A DNA stretch of 64,000 bases, from assembly GCA_964652775.1 (NCBI GenBank), contig CAZZAM010000014.1, positions 1-64,000 on the forward strand, read 5' to 3'. Of the stretch, positions 1 to 8,282 are shown one piece after another. Under the pieces are notes generated by a model. That model had not been told where the DNA came from and searched no databases. It was given only the letters and a program-made list of their open reading frames with translations. Position numbers and translations under genes: made by a program. Origin of the DNA: UBA11346 sp038060575. GTDB taxonomy: Bacteria; Planctomycetota; UBA11346. Numbering within the stretch: position 1 is the first letter of the stretch; each line of letters opens with the position of its first letter.

Positions 1-75
1 CGGGGGGCCGGTCCGGGGCTCGCCGTGTTGTACTGGGCTGGTTCCGCATGCCGCGTGCAACTGGGCGATCCCAGG

Positions 76-2163
76 TCACCCGCGCCTCGGCCGATGAGCC
101 TTATGCGTGGCCGTCTTCTTTTTGCCCTTCCAGCTCACATCGAATCCGCCGCGCTGGGCTGCCTGAGCGAGGTGTTTTGGCACGGTTGTGCCGCAGGCCA
201 GTTTGACGTTGGTGACGCCTGGCTCAGGGAAGTGGCCGTCGTGGTCGTCCATGCGGGCTTCGTCCTCGTCGATGACTTGGTCCAGGCCACCGGACATGTA
301 GGCCGGGCCGACGTAGCCACCGCGCTTGGCGCGGTCGTTGAGGTGGTTCGCACCGCCGATGCCTTCGTGGAGGAGTTTGTCGGCGAGGTCCATGCGGCCG
401 GTGCGCTGTAATGCTTCGATCACGAGCTTGCGGTTCTCGGGCTTGCCGGAATGGATCAGCGCCTTCTGGATGCGTCGCTCGCGATCGCCGCGTGCGACGC
501 TGATCGGCTGCATCGTGAACGGATCAAGGCCGCTGACGAACATCGCGGTCGAGATGGTCATCGGAATGGGCACGAACTCTTGCACTTGATCCGGCTGCAT
601 CGCTTCGTCGCGCAAGGCCGATGCCGTGTCGACCATCGATTCCATCGACGAGCCGGGATGTCCGGCAATCAGGTACTCGGTGACGAACTGTTTCTTGCCT
701 GCCTTCTTGGTCGCGAGCAGGAAGCGCTGTTTGAAGCGACGGAACGTATCGAAGCGCGGTTTGTTCATGAGCTCTAGCACGCGGTCGTCGGTACTTTCAG
801 GAGCAACCTTCATGATGCCGCTGACGTGATGGCGTGCGACCTCATCGATGTAGGCGTCGCCGTCGCGCAGGGCGAGGTCGTAGCGAATGCCGCTTTGGAT
901 AAAGACGTGCTTCACGCCAGGAATAGCGCGTATTTTCCGCAGTGCCTGGATGTTTTCGCCGGCACCACTTTCCAGACTTGGGCATGGTTCAGGCAGCAAG
1001 CAGTCGCGGTGGACACACGAGCCGAACTTGCGCATCTTGCCGCAACGCATGCGGAACATGTTGGCACTTGGCCCACCAACGTCGCTGATTGTGCCGTTGA
1101 ATCCGGGCAACGTAGCGATGCGCTCGGCCTCGCTGACGACGGACTGCACGCTGCGATTCTGAATGTCTTTACCTTGGTGATAGACGATCGAACAGAAGTT
1201 GCAGTTCGCGACGCAGCCACGGTGGGTGACGATCGTCGTGCGTACGGTTTCAAGCGCAGGCACGCCAGCGGCATACGCCGGATGCTCGCGCCGCGTGTAT
1301 GGCAGGCCGTAGATGCGATCAAGCTCGGCTTCTTCCAGCGGACGCGCCGGTGGATTTTGCACGACGAAGCGCGCGCCGGTCTGCTGCACGACGATGCGCC
1401 CACGGGCGGGATCTTGTTCGAGGAAGTGAATGCGTTCGCCATCGGCAAACCGCGCGGTGTCAGCGGCGATGGCTTCGTACGACGGCGTATCGACCAAACC
1501 GCGATTCCACGAATCGGCAATCGTCGTGCGATCGTTCACCATATAGCACGTGCCGCGGATGTCGGTGATCTGACGGATCGGCTCGCCGGACTTCAAACGA
1601 TGGGCGATCTCGATGATCTGCGGTTCGGCCATGCCGTAGGCGAGGAGGTCGGCCTTGCTGTCGCTGAGCATCGAGCGGCGCATGACGTTCGACCAGTGGT
1701 CCCAGTGTGCGAGGCGGCGCAGACTGGCTTCGACACCGCCGATGATCACCGGTACGCCTTTCAACAGCTTCCGTACCGTGTTGGTATAGACGATGGTCGC
1801 GCGATCGGGACGCAGGCCGGCTTTGCCGCCGGGACTGTAGTGATCCTGACGGCGCGGCTTGCGCGCTGCCGTGTAGTGGTTGAGCATCGAATCAATGTTA
1901 CCGGCGCTGACGCCGACGAAGAGGCGTGGCCGACCGCAGACCAGAAAGTCCTCGTCGCATTGCGGTTGAGCGACGATGCCGACGCGAAACCCAGCATCGA
2001 CCAACGACCGCCCGATCAGGGCGATGCCAAACGACGGATGATCGACGTAGGCGTCGCCGTTGACCAGCAGGATGTCGAGTTCGTCCCAACCCCACCAATC
2101 GCGCATCTCGGCCTGCGACATCGGCAGGGGTTTGTCCGAGTCGGGGCGGCGCATGGCCGGCAT
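76..2163 (-). CDS. ygiQ: YgiQ-family radical SAM protein (UPF0313)
   Basis: A 695-residue protein of the YgiQ family, radical S-adenosylmethionine enzymes whose reaction is not established. The N-terminal block with GDAYVDHPSFG and the later VIIGGVEASLRR block are hallmarks of the family. The 4Fe-4S/SAM motif is CVANCNFC (C-x3-C-x2-C), about residues 320-327. A second conserved block (SDVGGPSANM, then a cysteine-rich stretch) follows, and the C-terminus is basic and low-complexity, as in E. coli YgiQ. The length is close to the E. coli protein (about 739 residues). The first ATG is taken as start; an ATG 14 codons in (MSQAEMRDWW) also fits. It is divergent from the kelch gene. The long open frame on the opposite strand is a codon-bias shadow. 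Confidence 0.95.
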   Translation of the reverse strand: MPAMRRPDSDKPLPMSQAEMRDWWGWDELDILLVNGDAYVDHPSFGIALIGRSLVDAGFRVGIVAQPQCDEDFLVCGRPRLFVGVSAGNIDSMLNHYTAARKPRRQDHYSPGGKAGLRPDRATIVYTNTVRKLLKGVPVIIGGVEASLRRLAHWDHWSNVMRRSMLSDSKADLLAYGMAEPQIIEIAHRLKSGEPIRQITDIRGTCYMVNDRTTIADSWNRGLVDTPSYEAIAADTARFADGERIHFLEQDPARGRIVVQQTGARFVVQNPPARPLEEAELDRIYGLPYTRREHPAYAAGVPALETVRTTIVTHRGCVANCNFCSIVYHQGKDIQNRSVQSVVSEAERIATLPGFNGTISDVGGPSANMFRMRCGKMRKFGSCVHRDCLLPEPCPSLESGAGENIQALRKIRAIPGVKHVFIQSGIRYDLALRDGDAYIDEVARHHVSGIMKVAPESTDDRVLELMNKPRFDTFRRFKQRFLLATKKAGKKQFVTEYLIAGHPGSSMESMVDTASALRDEAMQPDQVQEFVPIPMTISTAMFVSGLDPFTMQPISVARGDRERRIQKALIHSGKPENRKLVIEALQRTGRMDLADKLLHEGIGGANHLNDRAKRGGYVGPAYMSGGLDQVIDEDEARMDDHDGHFPEPGVTNVKLACGTTVPKHLAQAAQRGGFDVSWKGKKKTATHKAHRPRRG

Positions 2164-2273
2164 GGTGGCGTTGGATGGGGGAACGGAAAGGGACGTACGC
2201 CGTAACGCAGACGGCTCTGAGGAGGTGGGTACAATTCACTTATGAAACCGCCAATCGGCACGGTCTTACCAGC

Positions 2274-3281
2274 ATGCACGCCCGTTCCATCCTGCTGGTT
2301 CTGTCCGTATCCATGACCGTGTGGGGAGCCGATGCGCTGCAACCAGGATGGAATCTGCTGCCTGACAGCGCCAAGCCTGGCATGCGCTGTCAATCCACCC
2401 TAACGGTTGATCCTCAGGCTAGCCGCGTGTATTTGCTGGGTGGCGATGTCCGAACAGCGCTTGCGGGCCAAGAACGACGTTCGGGCGTGTCGGCGGACCT
2501 GTGGTGCTGGTCGATTGCCGGCGGCGGCTGGAAACAAGTTGGGACTGGGGCGCATCCGTCACCACGGATGAATCATGCCGCCTGCTGGGATACGCAGCGC
2601 CGCGGGCTGTGGGTATTCGGAGGATCCTATGATGCCGGCATGCTCGGCGATCTGTGGTTTTATGATACGGCCACTGACGCATGGAGTGACAGGCAGGCGA
2701 CGGAGGTTCGTCCCGACGCTCGCGAAGGACACATCCTGGTGCGCGATGATCGCCTCGACCGATTGATCCTGGTTGGTGGTCTGACCAGCCTAACCGACAA
2801 GCGCGCAGTCAACGACGTGTGGGCGTGGTCGTGCGCGAGCGGTGGATGGAAGCGACTCGATGCGACCAACCAAGGCCCTGGCCCGCGCTATCAAGCTGGT
2901 GCGTGGCACGACAGCGCCAACCGTCGATTGTTGTCTGGAGGCGGGTTCACGAGTGGCGGCGAAGCCACGATGAACGCGATGTGGGCGCTAGATCTCAAGC
3001 AGATCACTTGGTCTGCCTACGCCGCGCCATTCCACGAATCACCAGCGCTGACGCTGACGCCCATTTCTGGAAATCGGTTGCTGGCCTTGGCGGGCAACAG
3101 CGAGCGCATTCAGGAAGCGCAGGGAGCGTGGAAACAACGTGCGCTGATCACTCTGCCGCCGCGACAATTTCACGCGGCCTGCTCTGACGCGAATAACCGT
3201 GTGTGGGTCTATGGCGGCACGACCAAGGGACTCACTGATCCATGTGTCCCGGCTGGCCTGTGGGTACGCGAGAATCCTTAG
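2274..3281 (+). CDS. Secreted kelch-repeat beta-propeller protein
   Basis: A 335-residue protein with five or six kelch-type blades, recognisable by hydrophobic strands followed by GG and a distal W (VYLLGG, LWVFGG, LILVGG, LLSGGG, VWVYGG, each followed by a DLW- or DVW-like strand). I place the start at the internal ATG at 2274. The sequence from there is a short basic n-region, a hydrophobic core and an Ala-rich cleavage region, a good signal peptide, whereas the upstream in-frame extension is charged and unlike one. The protein is therefore probably exported. Kelch propellers bind proteins or carbohydrates, or act as galactose-oxidase-like enzymes, but I see no copper-ligand pattern. The stop overlaps the stop of the convergent PhyH gene by a few bases. 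Confidence 0.85.
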   Translation: MHARSILLVLSVSMTVWGADALQPGWNLLPDSAKPGMRCQSTLTVDPQASRVYLLGGDVRTALAGQERRSGVSADLWCWSIAGGGWKQVGTGAHPSPRMNHAACWDTQRRGLWVFGGSYDAGMLGDLWFYDTATDAWSDRQATEVRPDAREGHILVRDDRLDRLILVGGLTSLTDKRAVNDVWAWSCASGGWKRLDATNQGPGPRYQAGAWHDSANRRLLSGGGFTSGGEATMNAMWALDLKQITWSAYAAPFHESPALTLTPISGNRLLALAGNSERIQEAQGAWKQRALITLPPRQFHAACSDANNRVWVYGGTTKGLTDPCVPAGLWVRENP

Positions 3282-4132
3282 CGATTCAAGAGTGATCGCC
3301 ACTGCGGTGGCAATCCATTACGCAGCGAATCGGGGAATCCGTCGCGCCATTTCATGTCATTGAGAACGGTGTTGAGCTCGGTGGCGGACGCGTCCATGAA
3401 TTGCATGAACATCACGTAGCGCGACTGCGTGAGCGTGTTGCGCGATCCAGCGTGCAGGCACATCGGGTTAAACATCACCAGATCGCCTTCGTTGGCTGGA
3501 ATCTCGACCGCTTTGGTTTTATCAACGTTGGCAATGCGTAGAATCTCTTCCTTGATTGTCTTCTGGTCGAGCATGTCGAACTGGCCGTGGTGCTGATCGG
3601 CAAGTTGCTTTGCGGCGGCATAGTGCTGATGGTGCGAGCCGGGGACAACCATGGTCGCGCCGCCGCCGGGTTTCACCGTGCTGAGCATGTGGACCATGTG
3701 TACGTAGGTCTGCTGCGGGCGGGCCGCGTAGTGCTTGGGATGGAAGGCCATGTCGATGTGCCAGCCGCACGGGCTGGGGTCGAGGACCTTGGCGGTGTCG
3801 GTGCGCAGCAGGACCTGCTCGATCAGGCGCAGTTCGTTGGCTTGGAGAATCCTGTTGGCCAGCTCGAGGTGCTGTTCGGTAACCATCTCGGCCATGATGT
3901 CGCCGGGAATGGGATGACGAAGCGTGGAAATAACCGACTGGTGCGCGTCGACGTTTGGCGGCTTGGTGCCGATGACGGCGTCAGTGTGCTCGCGTAGGCG
4001 CCTGGTCGTCTCGCGGTCGAGGAACCCCGGCAGGATGGTGAACCCCTGCTTATCAAGCTCGGCTAGGCGGCGGTCCAGCTCGGCGGTGGGGGGGAGGGTC
4101 GGTGCACGTGGTGGAGATGCGGTGGTTAGCAT
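3278..4132 (-). CDS. Phytanoyl-CoA dioxygenase (PhyH) family protein
   Basis: A 284-residue protein of the Fe(II)/2-oxoglutarate-dependent PhyH superfamily, which hydroxylates small molecules with oxygen and 2-oxoglutarate. The metal triad is visible: H125-x-D127 in the WHIDMAFH motif and H227 in CLHAGSRN, with an Arg about 11 residues later (R238) placed to bind 2-oxoglutarate. The full family length is present. PVC genomes carry many PhyH paralogues, often divergent from an AraC regulator. Here the divergent partner is only a remnant (see 4154-4279), so this gene may have lost its regulator. The substrate cannot be read from the sequence. Confidence 0.88.
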   Translation of the reverse strand: MLTTASPPRAPTLPPTAELDRRLAELDKQGFTILPGFLDRETTRRLREHTDAVIGTKPPNVDAHQSVISTLRHPIPGDIMAEMVTEQHLELANRILQANELRLIEQVLLRTDTAKVLDPSPCGWHIDMAFHPKHYAARPQQTYVHMVHMLSTVKPGGGATMVVPGSHHQHYAAAKQLADQHHGQFDMLDQKTIKEEILRIANVDKTKAVEIPANEGDLVMFNPMCLHAGSRNTLTQSRYVMFMQFMDASATELNTVLNDMKWRDGFPDSLRNGLPPQWRSLLNR

Positions 4133-4153
4133 GGCGCTGATGATAATGCTGTC
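4130..4153. promoter_or_regulatory. Divergent PhyH / AraC-remnant control region
   Basis: The 24 bp between the PhyH ATG (reverse strand) and the remnant GTG (forward strand) contain GATAAT at 4142-4147, six bases before the GTG. The same layout, with GATAAT at the same spacing, is found upstream of the intact AraC gene at 18967. GATAAT reads as a -10 element for the rightward gene, so a transcript would start at or just before the start codon. The -35 is not clear. What is seen is the sequence match; the promoter role is inferred. Confidence 0.5.
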
Positions 4154-4279
4154 GTGACCACAAACGTGCAGACCTCATATGATTCTGTGCTGGAATGCTT
4201 TGTTTGACGCAGCAAACACTGCGGTTCACGATTGGTCAACAGCCTACAACGGTAGAACGCACCCACACACATGTACCCT
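4154..4279 (+). pseudogene. Decayed 5' end of an AraC-family regulator gene
   Basis: The first 14 codons, starting GTG, closely match the start of the intact AraC gene at 18967: MTTNVQTSYDSVLE here against MATNLQTTYDSVLG there. The upstream DNA, including GATAAT, also matches. The frame then ends at a TGA at 4205-4207. Weak similarity resumes in another frame around 4243-4260 (AYNGRT here, SYYGRW in the intact protein). That would imply roughly 22 extra bases and a frameshift. The copy is cut off where the family A inverted repeat begins at about 4280. I read it as a relic of a PhyH/AraC divergent pair. The first 14 codons are convincing; the later match is tentative. Confidence 0.7.
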
Positions 4280-4425
4280 AAGCGCCGCAGTTCGCGGTTC
4301 GCGGTTCGCGGTTGTCGCACAACGGCTTGAGTCAGATCGGTGCTGTTTACCCTGCGGGTGAACGTGTGTATATTCTGACTCTGTATGTCCTTGACCAACC
4401 GCGAACCGCGAATTGCGGCGCCTCG
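4280..4425. repeat. Family A inverted repeat, complete copy (A1)
   Basis: The left arm at about 4281-4313 is GCGCCGCAGTTCGCGG followed by more TTCGCGG units (period 7). The right arm at 4395-4425 is its imperfect inverse, about 22 of 24 outer bases matching. The loop of roughly 80 bp contains GTTGTCGCACAACG and GTGTGTATATTC. A second copy lies at 24754-24878. The element ends three bases before the stop codon of the leftward GH2 gene. It looks like a MITE- or REP-like element, or a transcribed hairpin. No transposase is nearby. Confidence 0.8.
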
Positions 4426-4427
4426 GG

Positions 4428-7400
4428 TTAGCTGGCTGTTCGCACGTCAATACCCGCGAGAGCGACATGGTCTGCTCCCGGGGACAGTTCGGTCGCGGTG
4501 AAACGAATAAAACGGGCGGTCATGGTCGTGGGGAGTTCCACGACTTGCTGGGTGCCATCATCGGCGAAGCGGGCGGTCGCTGCCAAGCGCCAGGTGGCGC
4601 CGTCCTGGCTGAGGTGCATGTCGCCAGCCGCGGGCATCGCTGTTGTACCAGTTCCCATTTCGGCTTTGAGCGAATAACGCGGTGTCAGGATGCAGGCTGT
4701 CACGGAAACCTCGGCGCCCATATCGATGGTGATGTCCTGCGGTGGAGCAGAGGTTGACTTCAGTTTGTCAAACGTTGTCCAGTAGGTGGTTGGGTCATCG
4801 TTGCAGATATTGTGCGGCAGAGCCCGTTCACGGTTATCCCAGAGGTGTCGGCTCGAGCACGACACGAAGCGCCAGGCGCGTTTGTCGGCACGGAACTCGG
4901 CATGGGCGATAGCGGCCGGCACGTCAAGCCCATCTACCGTCGCAGCAGCTCGCACCAGGCCACCCTGCGGCAATGGGAACGGCGTGACGTAGATGGGTGA
5001 TGTTGGTCCGGGTTGCTGGCCATCCGTGGTGTAGCGGATGGTGAGATTGCGATGAGCTCCGCGGATCCACACCTGACCGTCGGGCTGGCGTCCGATGACC
5101 AGTCGGGTGCGTTCGAGTTGTGGTTTCCAACGCGGCTCCATGCAGCGAAAGAACCTGTCGAGGTCGAAGGCGGCTTGCGGAGCGAAGTCTGGCGAACGGG
5201 CATAATCGAGCAGCCGATCCAGCATGGCGTCGGCTTCGGGATAACCCGATAACAGATTGAGGCCGCAGGCGAGCAGACGGCCGTTTCCGACACGCGCCTG
5301 AAAGGCGTGATATTGGAAGTTGAGCGGGTAGCCAACGACTCCAGCTTTGTATTCGAACTGCTTGCCAGCGCCCACGATCAGAGGTTCCAGACCGAGACAG
5401 GGGCTGTCTTGCTCGAGTTGTTCAGCATCGTCGATAAGTCGGAACCAGCCTTGGTCGAGTCGGCTGTCGAGTGCGAGGCCGGTGAAAGCTGCGTGCGGGA
5501 CTAGGCGACTGCCAGCCTGGCTACCGACCGCTGAATAGGCCCATTCGCCGAGGGTTGTGCCAGGCTTGATTGGATCATGTCCAGGCAGCGACAGGCAAAG
5601 GACGCGCGCACCACGCTGCAGGGCCTCGGCAACGCCCGGCTCGAGCAGATTGCGAACGACGAGTAACGCCGCGGGATCGTTGGTTGTGCCATTGAAGACG
5701 CCGAGTCGTGGGTGGCGTTTCGCGAGGACAGCGTGAATGGCGGGCGAGGCGCGCACGTGATCGTCGAGACGTGATGGAACCTGGCGTGGATACAGCCACA
5801 TTTTCCAGGTATTGAATACCCCGCTGTGCTGGGCGGTCACGCGCAACTCGACTTGGCGTGCCTGCGCAACCTCGGGGATGCAGATCGCGCTATGAGCAAC
5901 CATGGCGACGCTGCCGCGGCTGATGTCGAATGGTGAGGTGGCGCCAGAGGCCAGGACCGCAGGGCCGTCGCGCAGTTCCCAGCGCAACGCTTCACCGCGC
6001 CAGTCCTCGGGCAGGAAATGCGACACAGTCCATGCGACCGACAGCGTGTCGCCAGAGCGATGGATGACCGATGCCGGATCGCGGCCGAGGACGCCCGCCT
6101 GTCCGCCCGCCTGGTAGCGGCCGCAGATCACGGTGGGGCCGTTGAAGGTGGCGAAAAACTCGGGCGTACTCCATTTGATGTCCCAGAAGTTATCCAAGAT
6201 GCCGCACTGACCGTTCGGCGAGAGGTCGGTCATCAACCAGAAACTAAAACCATCAGTCAGCGGATCGAGGCGCACCGCCTCAATGCATATTTTTTGCCAG
6301 ACGCCCTGGAGGTAGGAACCGGCGTCGAGGCACAGTTCGGCCAAGGTCCAAGGCAGGCGCAGGGTTCCCTCGACCCGCGCTCGCTGTTCGGCTAGGCGCA
6401 GCGTTGGTGCATAACCACTGTGATATTTGCCCTCTTTGCGGGGATCTTCGTAGATCGTCAGGCTGAAGAACTCATGCCGGATGTGCGGCCATGACTTGCT
6501 CGGTAGATCTACTGCATTGGCACCATAGCCATAGGCATGGATGTCGGACATTGCCGTCGTGATGTTCCAACCGCCATCGAGACTAATCCAGGGTCGCGAC
6601 GAATCGAGTTCGTGAGCCAAGTCGCGCATGCGCGTGCCGATTGGCTGGAGCATGTTGATCTCATTGCCGCCGCTATACACACCGATTGAGACATAGCGGC
6701 GGAAATGGGTGACCAACTCATGGAGGTCGGCCTCGGGATTCAGTGGCGCGCGCGACATGTGGTTCAGTTGGTCGTTGTCAGGCTTGCAGAAGCTGCCCCA
6801 GTAGGGCAGTTCGGGTTGGAGCAGGATGCCAACCTCGTCGGCGGCCTCGAAGTATTCTGGAATCTCACAGTGCGTGTGCATGCGCGCATAGTTGAAGCCG
6901 TAGGCCTTCATCGTGCGCAAATTGCGTTTGTGAAAATCACGGTCGGTGGGCGAGCAGATGGTGTGTGGGTAGGCGTGGTCCTCGCTTCCCGCGCGGACGA
7001 AGAAGCGCTGGCCGTTGAGATACAGGTTGGGTCCACGAACCTCAAACTTCTTAATGCCAAAGCGCTCGTTCCACGCATCGATGCAGACGCCGTTGCGGAA
7101 CAGGGCGATCTCAGCCGTGTACAGGTAGGGATGCTCTGGCGACCAGGGAATGAAACCGGGAATGGGCACCAACTGATTCAGCTTGCCGTCAACGACAGCG
7201 AAGTCGGAGGTGGCCACCGTCCTACCGTCGCAGAAGGCACGCACGTTGACGCGGACCGACAGGCCGGCAGCAGGGCCGCCAAATGTGGCCTGCACGCGCG
7301 CAGCCCCAGCATCAAAGTCGCCGTCAACCCAGGCGTAGTCAACCCATGCGTCATCGGTGGTTTCGAGTTCGATACTGCGGAAAATGCCACCGTAGGTGCG

Positions 7401-7937
7401 CGCACAGTTCGATTCACCGCGCCGGCTGGGGATGTCATTGCGTACCACGATGGCGAGGTGTAGTGCCTCGCCGGGACGAACCAGATCAGTGATGTCGTAC
7501 TTGTAGGTGCCGCAGTATGCGTGGATTTCGGCGACGAAAATGCCGTTTACGTGGACCCGCCCAACACTATTGATGCCGCCAATTTTCAGCCAGACCCGTT
7601 TGCGCAGCCACGGCGCAGGGATGTGCACACTGCGCCGATACCAAGCTGCCCCGGTGTAGACCGAGAACAGTGGCATGTTCATTTTCTCGAACACGAGATT
7701 CAAATCCTGATTGCTCATCCCAGGTTCGCCGACGCCTTGCGCTTCCCATGCACCTGGAACGTGGATGGGCAATGACTCAGGCCAGGCCGCACCGGGCTGC
7801 TGCCAGCCATCGGTCTCACCACCGAGTTGTGGATCACGGGCAAGCACCCACGTGCCGTCGAGGCGCATCGTCCGCCGGGTGCCTGCAGGAATGATGGGGT
7901 TGACGACGGCGGGCGTAGCGGTGCGGGGTTGGCTCAT
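4428..7937 (-). CDS. Glycoside hydrolase family 2 enzyme with C-terminal binding modules
   Basis: About 1169 residues from the chosen ATG at 7937; the upstream in-frame extension looks non-coding. It follows the GH2 order. There is a jelly-roll domain (IHVPGAWEAQG, then WYRRS and DITDLV), an Ig-like domain, and a TIM barrel with the loop NGQRFFVRAGSEDHAYPH. The acid/base is Glu426 in GGNEINML. The likely nucleophile is Glu489 in IRHEFF, a spacing normal for GH2. The C-terminus adds a CHB_HEX_C-like domain (IRYTTDGQQPG, about residue 968) and an F5/8-type C discoidin-like domain (about 1035-1165), both seen in carbohydrate enzymes. Beta-galactosidase or beta-glucuronidase-like activity is likely, but the sugar is not predictable. 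I see no signal peptide. Confidence 0.92.
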   Translation of the reverse strand: MSQPRTATPAVVNPIIPAGTRRTMRLDGTWVLARDPQLGGETDGWQQPGAAWPESLPIHVPGAWEAQGVGEPGMSNQDLNLVFEKMNMPLFSVYTGAAWYRRSVHIPAPWLRKRVWLKIGGINSVGRVHVNGIFVAEIHAYCGTYKYDITDLVRPGEALHLAIVVRNDIPSRRGESNCARTYGGIFRSIELETTDDAWVDYAWVDGDFDAGAARVQATFGGPAAGLSVRVNVRAFCDGRTVATSDFAVVDGKLNQLVPIPGFIPWSPEHPYLYTAEIALFRNGVCIDAWNERFGIKKFEVRGPNLYLNGQRFFVRAGSEDHAYPHTICSPTDRDFHKRNLRTMKAYGFNYARMHTHCEIPEYFEAADEVGILLQPELPYWGSFCKPDNDQLNHMSRAPLNPEADLHELVTHFRRYVSIGVYSGGNEINMLQPIGTRMRDLAHELDSSRPWISLDGGWNITTAMSDIHAYGYGANAVDLPSKSWPHIRHEFFSLTIYEDPRKEGKYHSGYAPTLRLAEQRARVEGTLRLPWTLAELCLDAGSYLQGVWQKICIEAVRLDPLTDGFSFWLMTDLSPNGQCGILDNFWDIKWSTPEFFATFNGPTVICGRYQAGGQAGVLGRDPASVIHRSGDTLSVAWTVSHFLPEDWRGEALRWELRDGPAVLASGATSPFDISRGSVAMVAHSAICIPEVAQARQVELRVTAQHSGVFNTWKMWLYPRQVPSRLDDHVRASPAIHAVLAKRHPRLGVFNGTTNDPAALLVVRNLLEPGVAEALQRGARVLCLSLPGHDPIKPGTTLGEWAYSAVGSQAGSRLVPHAAFTGLALDSRLDQGWFRLIDDAEQLEQDSPCLGLEPLIVGAGKQFEYKAGVVGYPLNFQYHAFQARVGNGRLLACGLNLLSGYPEADAMLDRLLDYARSPDFAPQAAFDLDRFFRCMEPRWKPQLERTRLVIGRQPDGQVWIRGAHRNLTIRYTTDGQQPGPTSPIYVTPFPLPQGGLVRAAATVDGLDVPAAIAHAEFRADKRAWRFVSCSSRHLWDNRERALPHNICNDDPTTYWTTFDKLKSTSAPPQDITIDMGAEVSVTACILTPRYSLKAEMGTGTTAMPAAGDMHLSQDGATWRLAATARFADDGTQQVVELPTTMTARFIRFTATELSPGADHVALAGIDVRTAS

Positions 7938-8282
7938 GGGGCGGATGATGGTCGCAACAGTTGCGGTGGAATGGCTAGCTGAGCACGTTGGTGTATATTT
8001 CAGCAACGTCGAGAGTTGGTTATGCTGGGAAACGCATTCGAATTCATAGGAGACGCAAGACACAGAGGTCAGCTATGTTGAGCAGGAGCGAATCTATTCC
8101 CCGCAGGGTGATCTGTCCCTGTCTCCTAACTTCTTGGAACTCCGCATCTGCGTTTTCGCTCTGCGAAACGCGGAGCTTCAATGCTGAATGCAGCAGTCCG
8201 GACGTCCAGAAGGTTGCATGCAGGCGTTTTGCGCTTTCCCAATAATGAGGTTGGACACTAGCATGGACAATCTTGCACAAAC
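7938..8282. other. Gene-free intergenic region with a hairpin
   Basis: These 345 bp lie between two leftward genes. A hairpin at about 8139-8178 pairs a CTCCGC...GTTTTCGC arm with GCGAAACGCGGAG. At 8047-8070 there is a degenerate stretch (GGAGACGCAAGACACAGAGG) resembling an arm of the family B repeats. The promoter of the GH2 gene should lie at the low-coordinate side; AAATATACACC on the reverse strand near 8000 is a possible AT-rich core. The short frames here run through the repeat-like DNA and I do not accept them as genes. Confidence 0.45.

Noticed and set aside
1..75. A gene in the first 75 bases
   Set aside because: Only the region after the ygiQ stop is present; no reading frame or signal is recognisable.
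826..2205. A 459-residue open frame on the + strand opposite ygiQ
   Set aside because: It is fully antisense to a well-recognised gene; its composition (long Val/Ala/Asp runs, no motif) is typical of a codon-bias shadow in GC-rich DNA.
8044..8280. A 78-residue frame between the GH2 and putative glycosidase genes
   Set aside because: It runs through repeat-like and hairpin DNA, so its coding appearance is not evidence.
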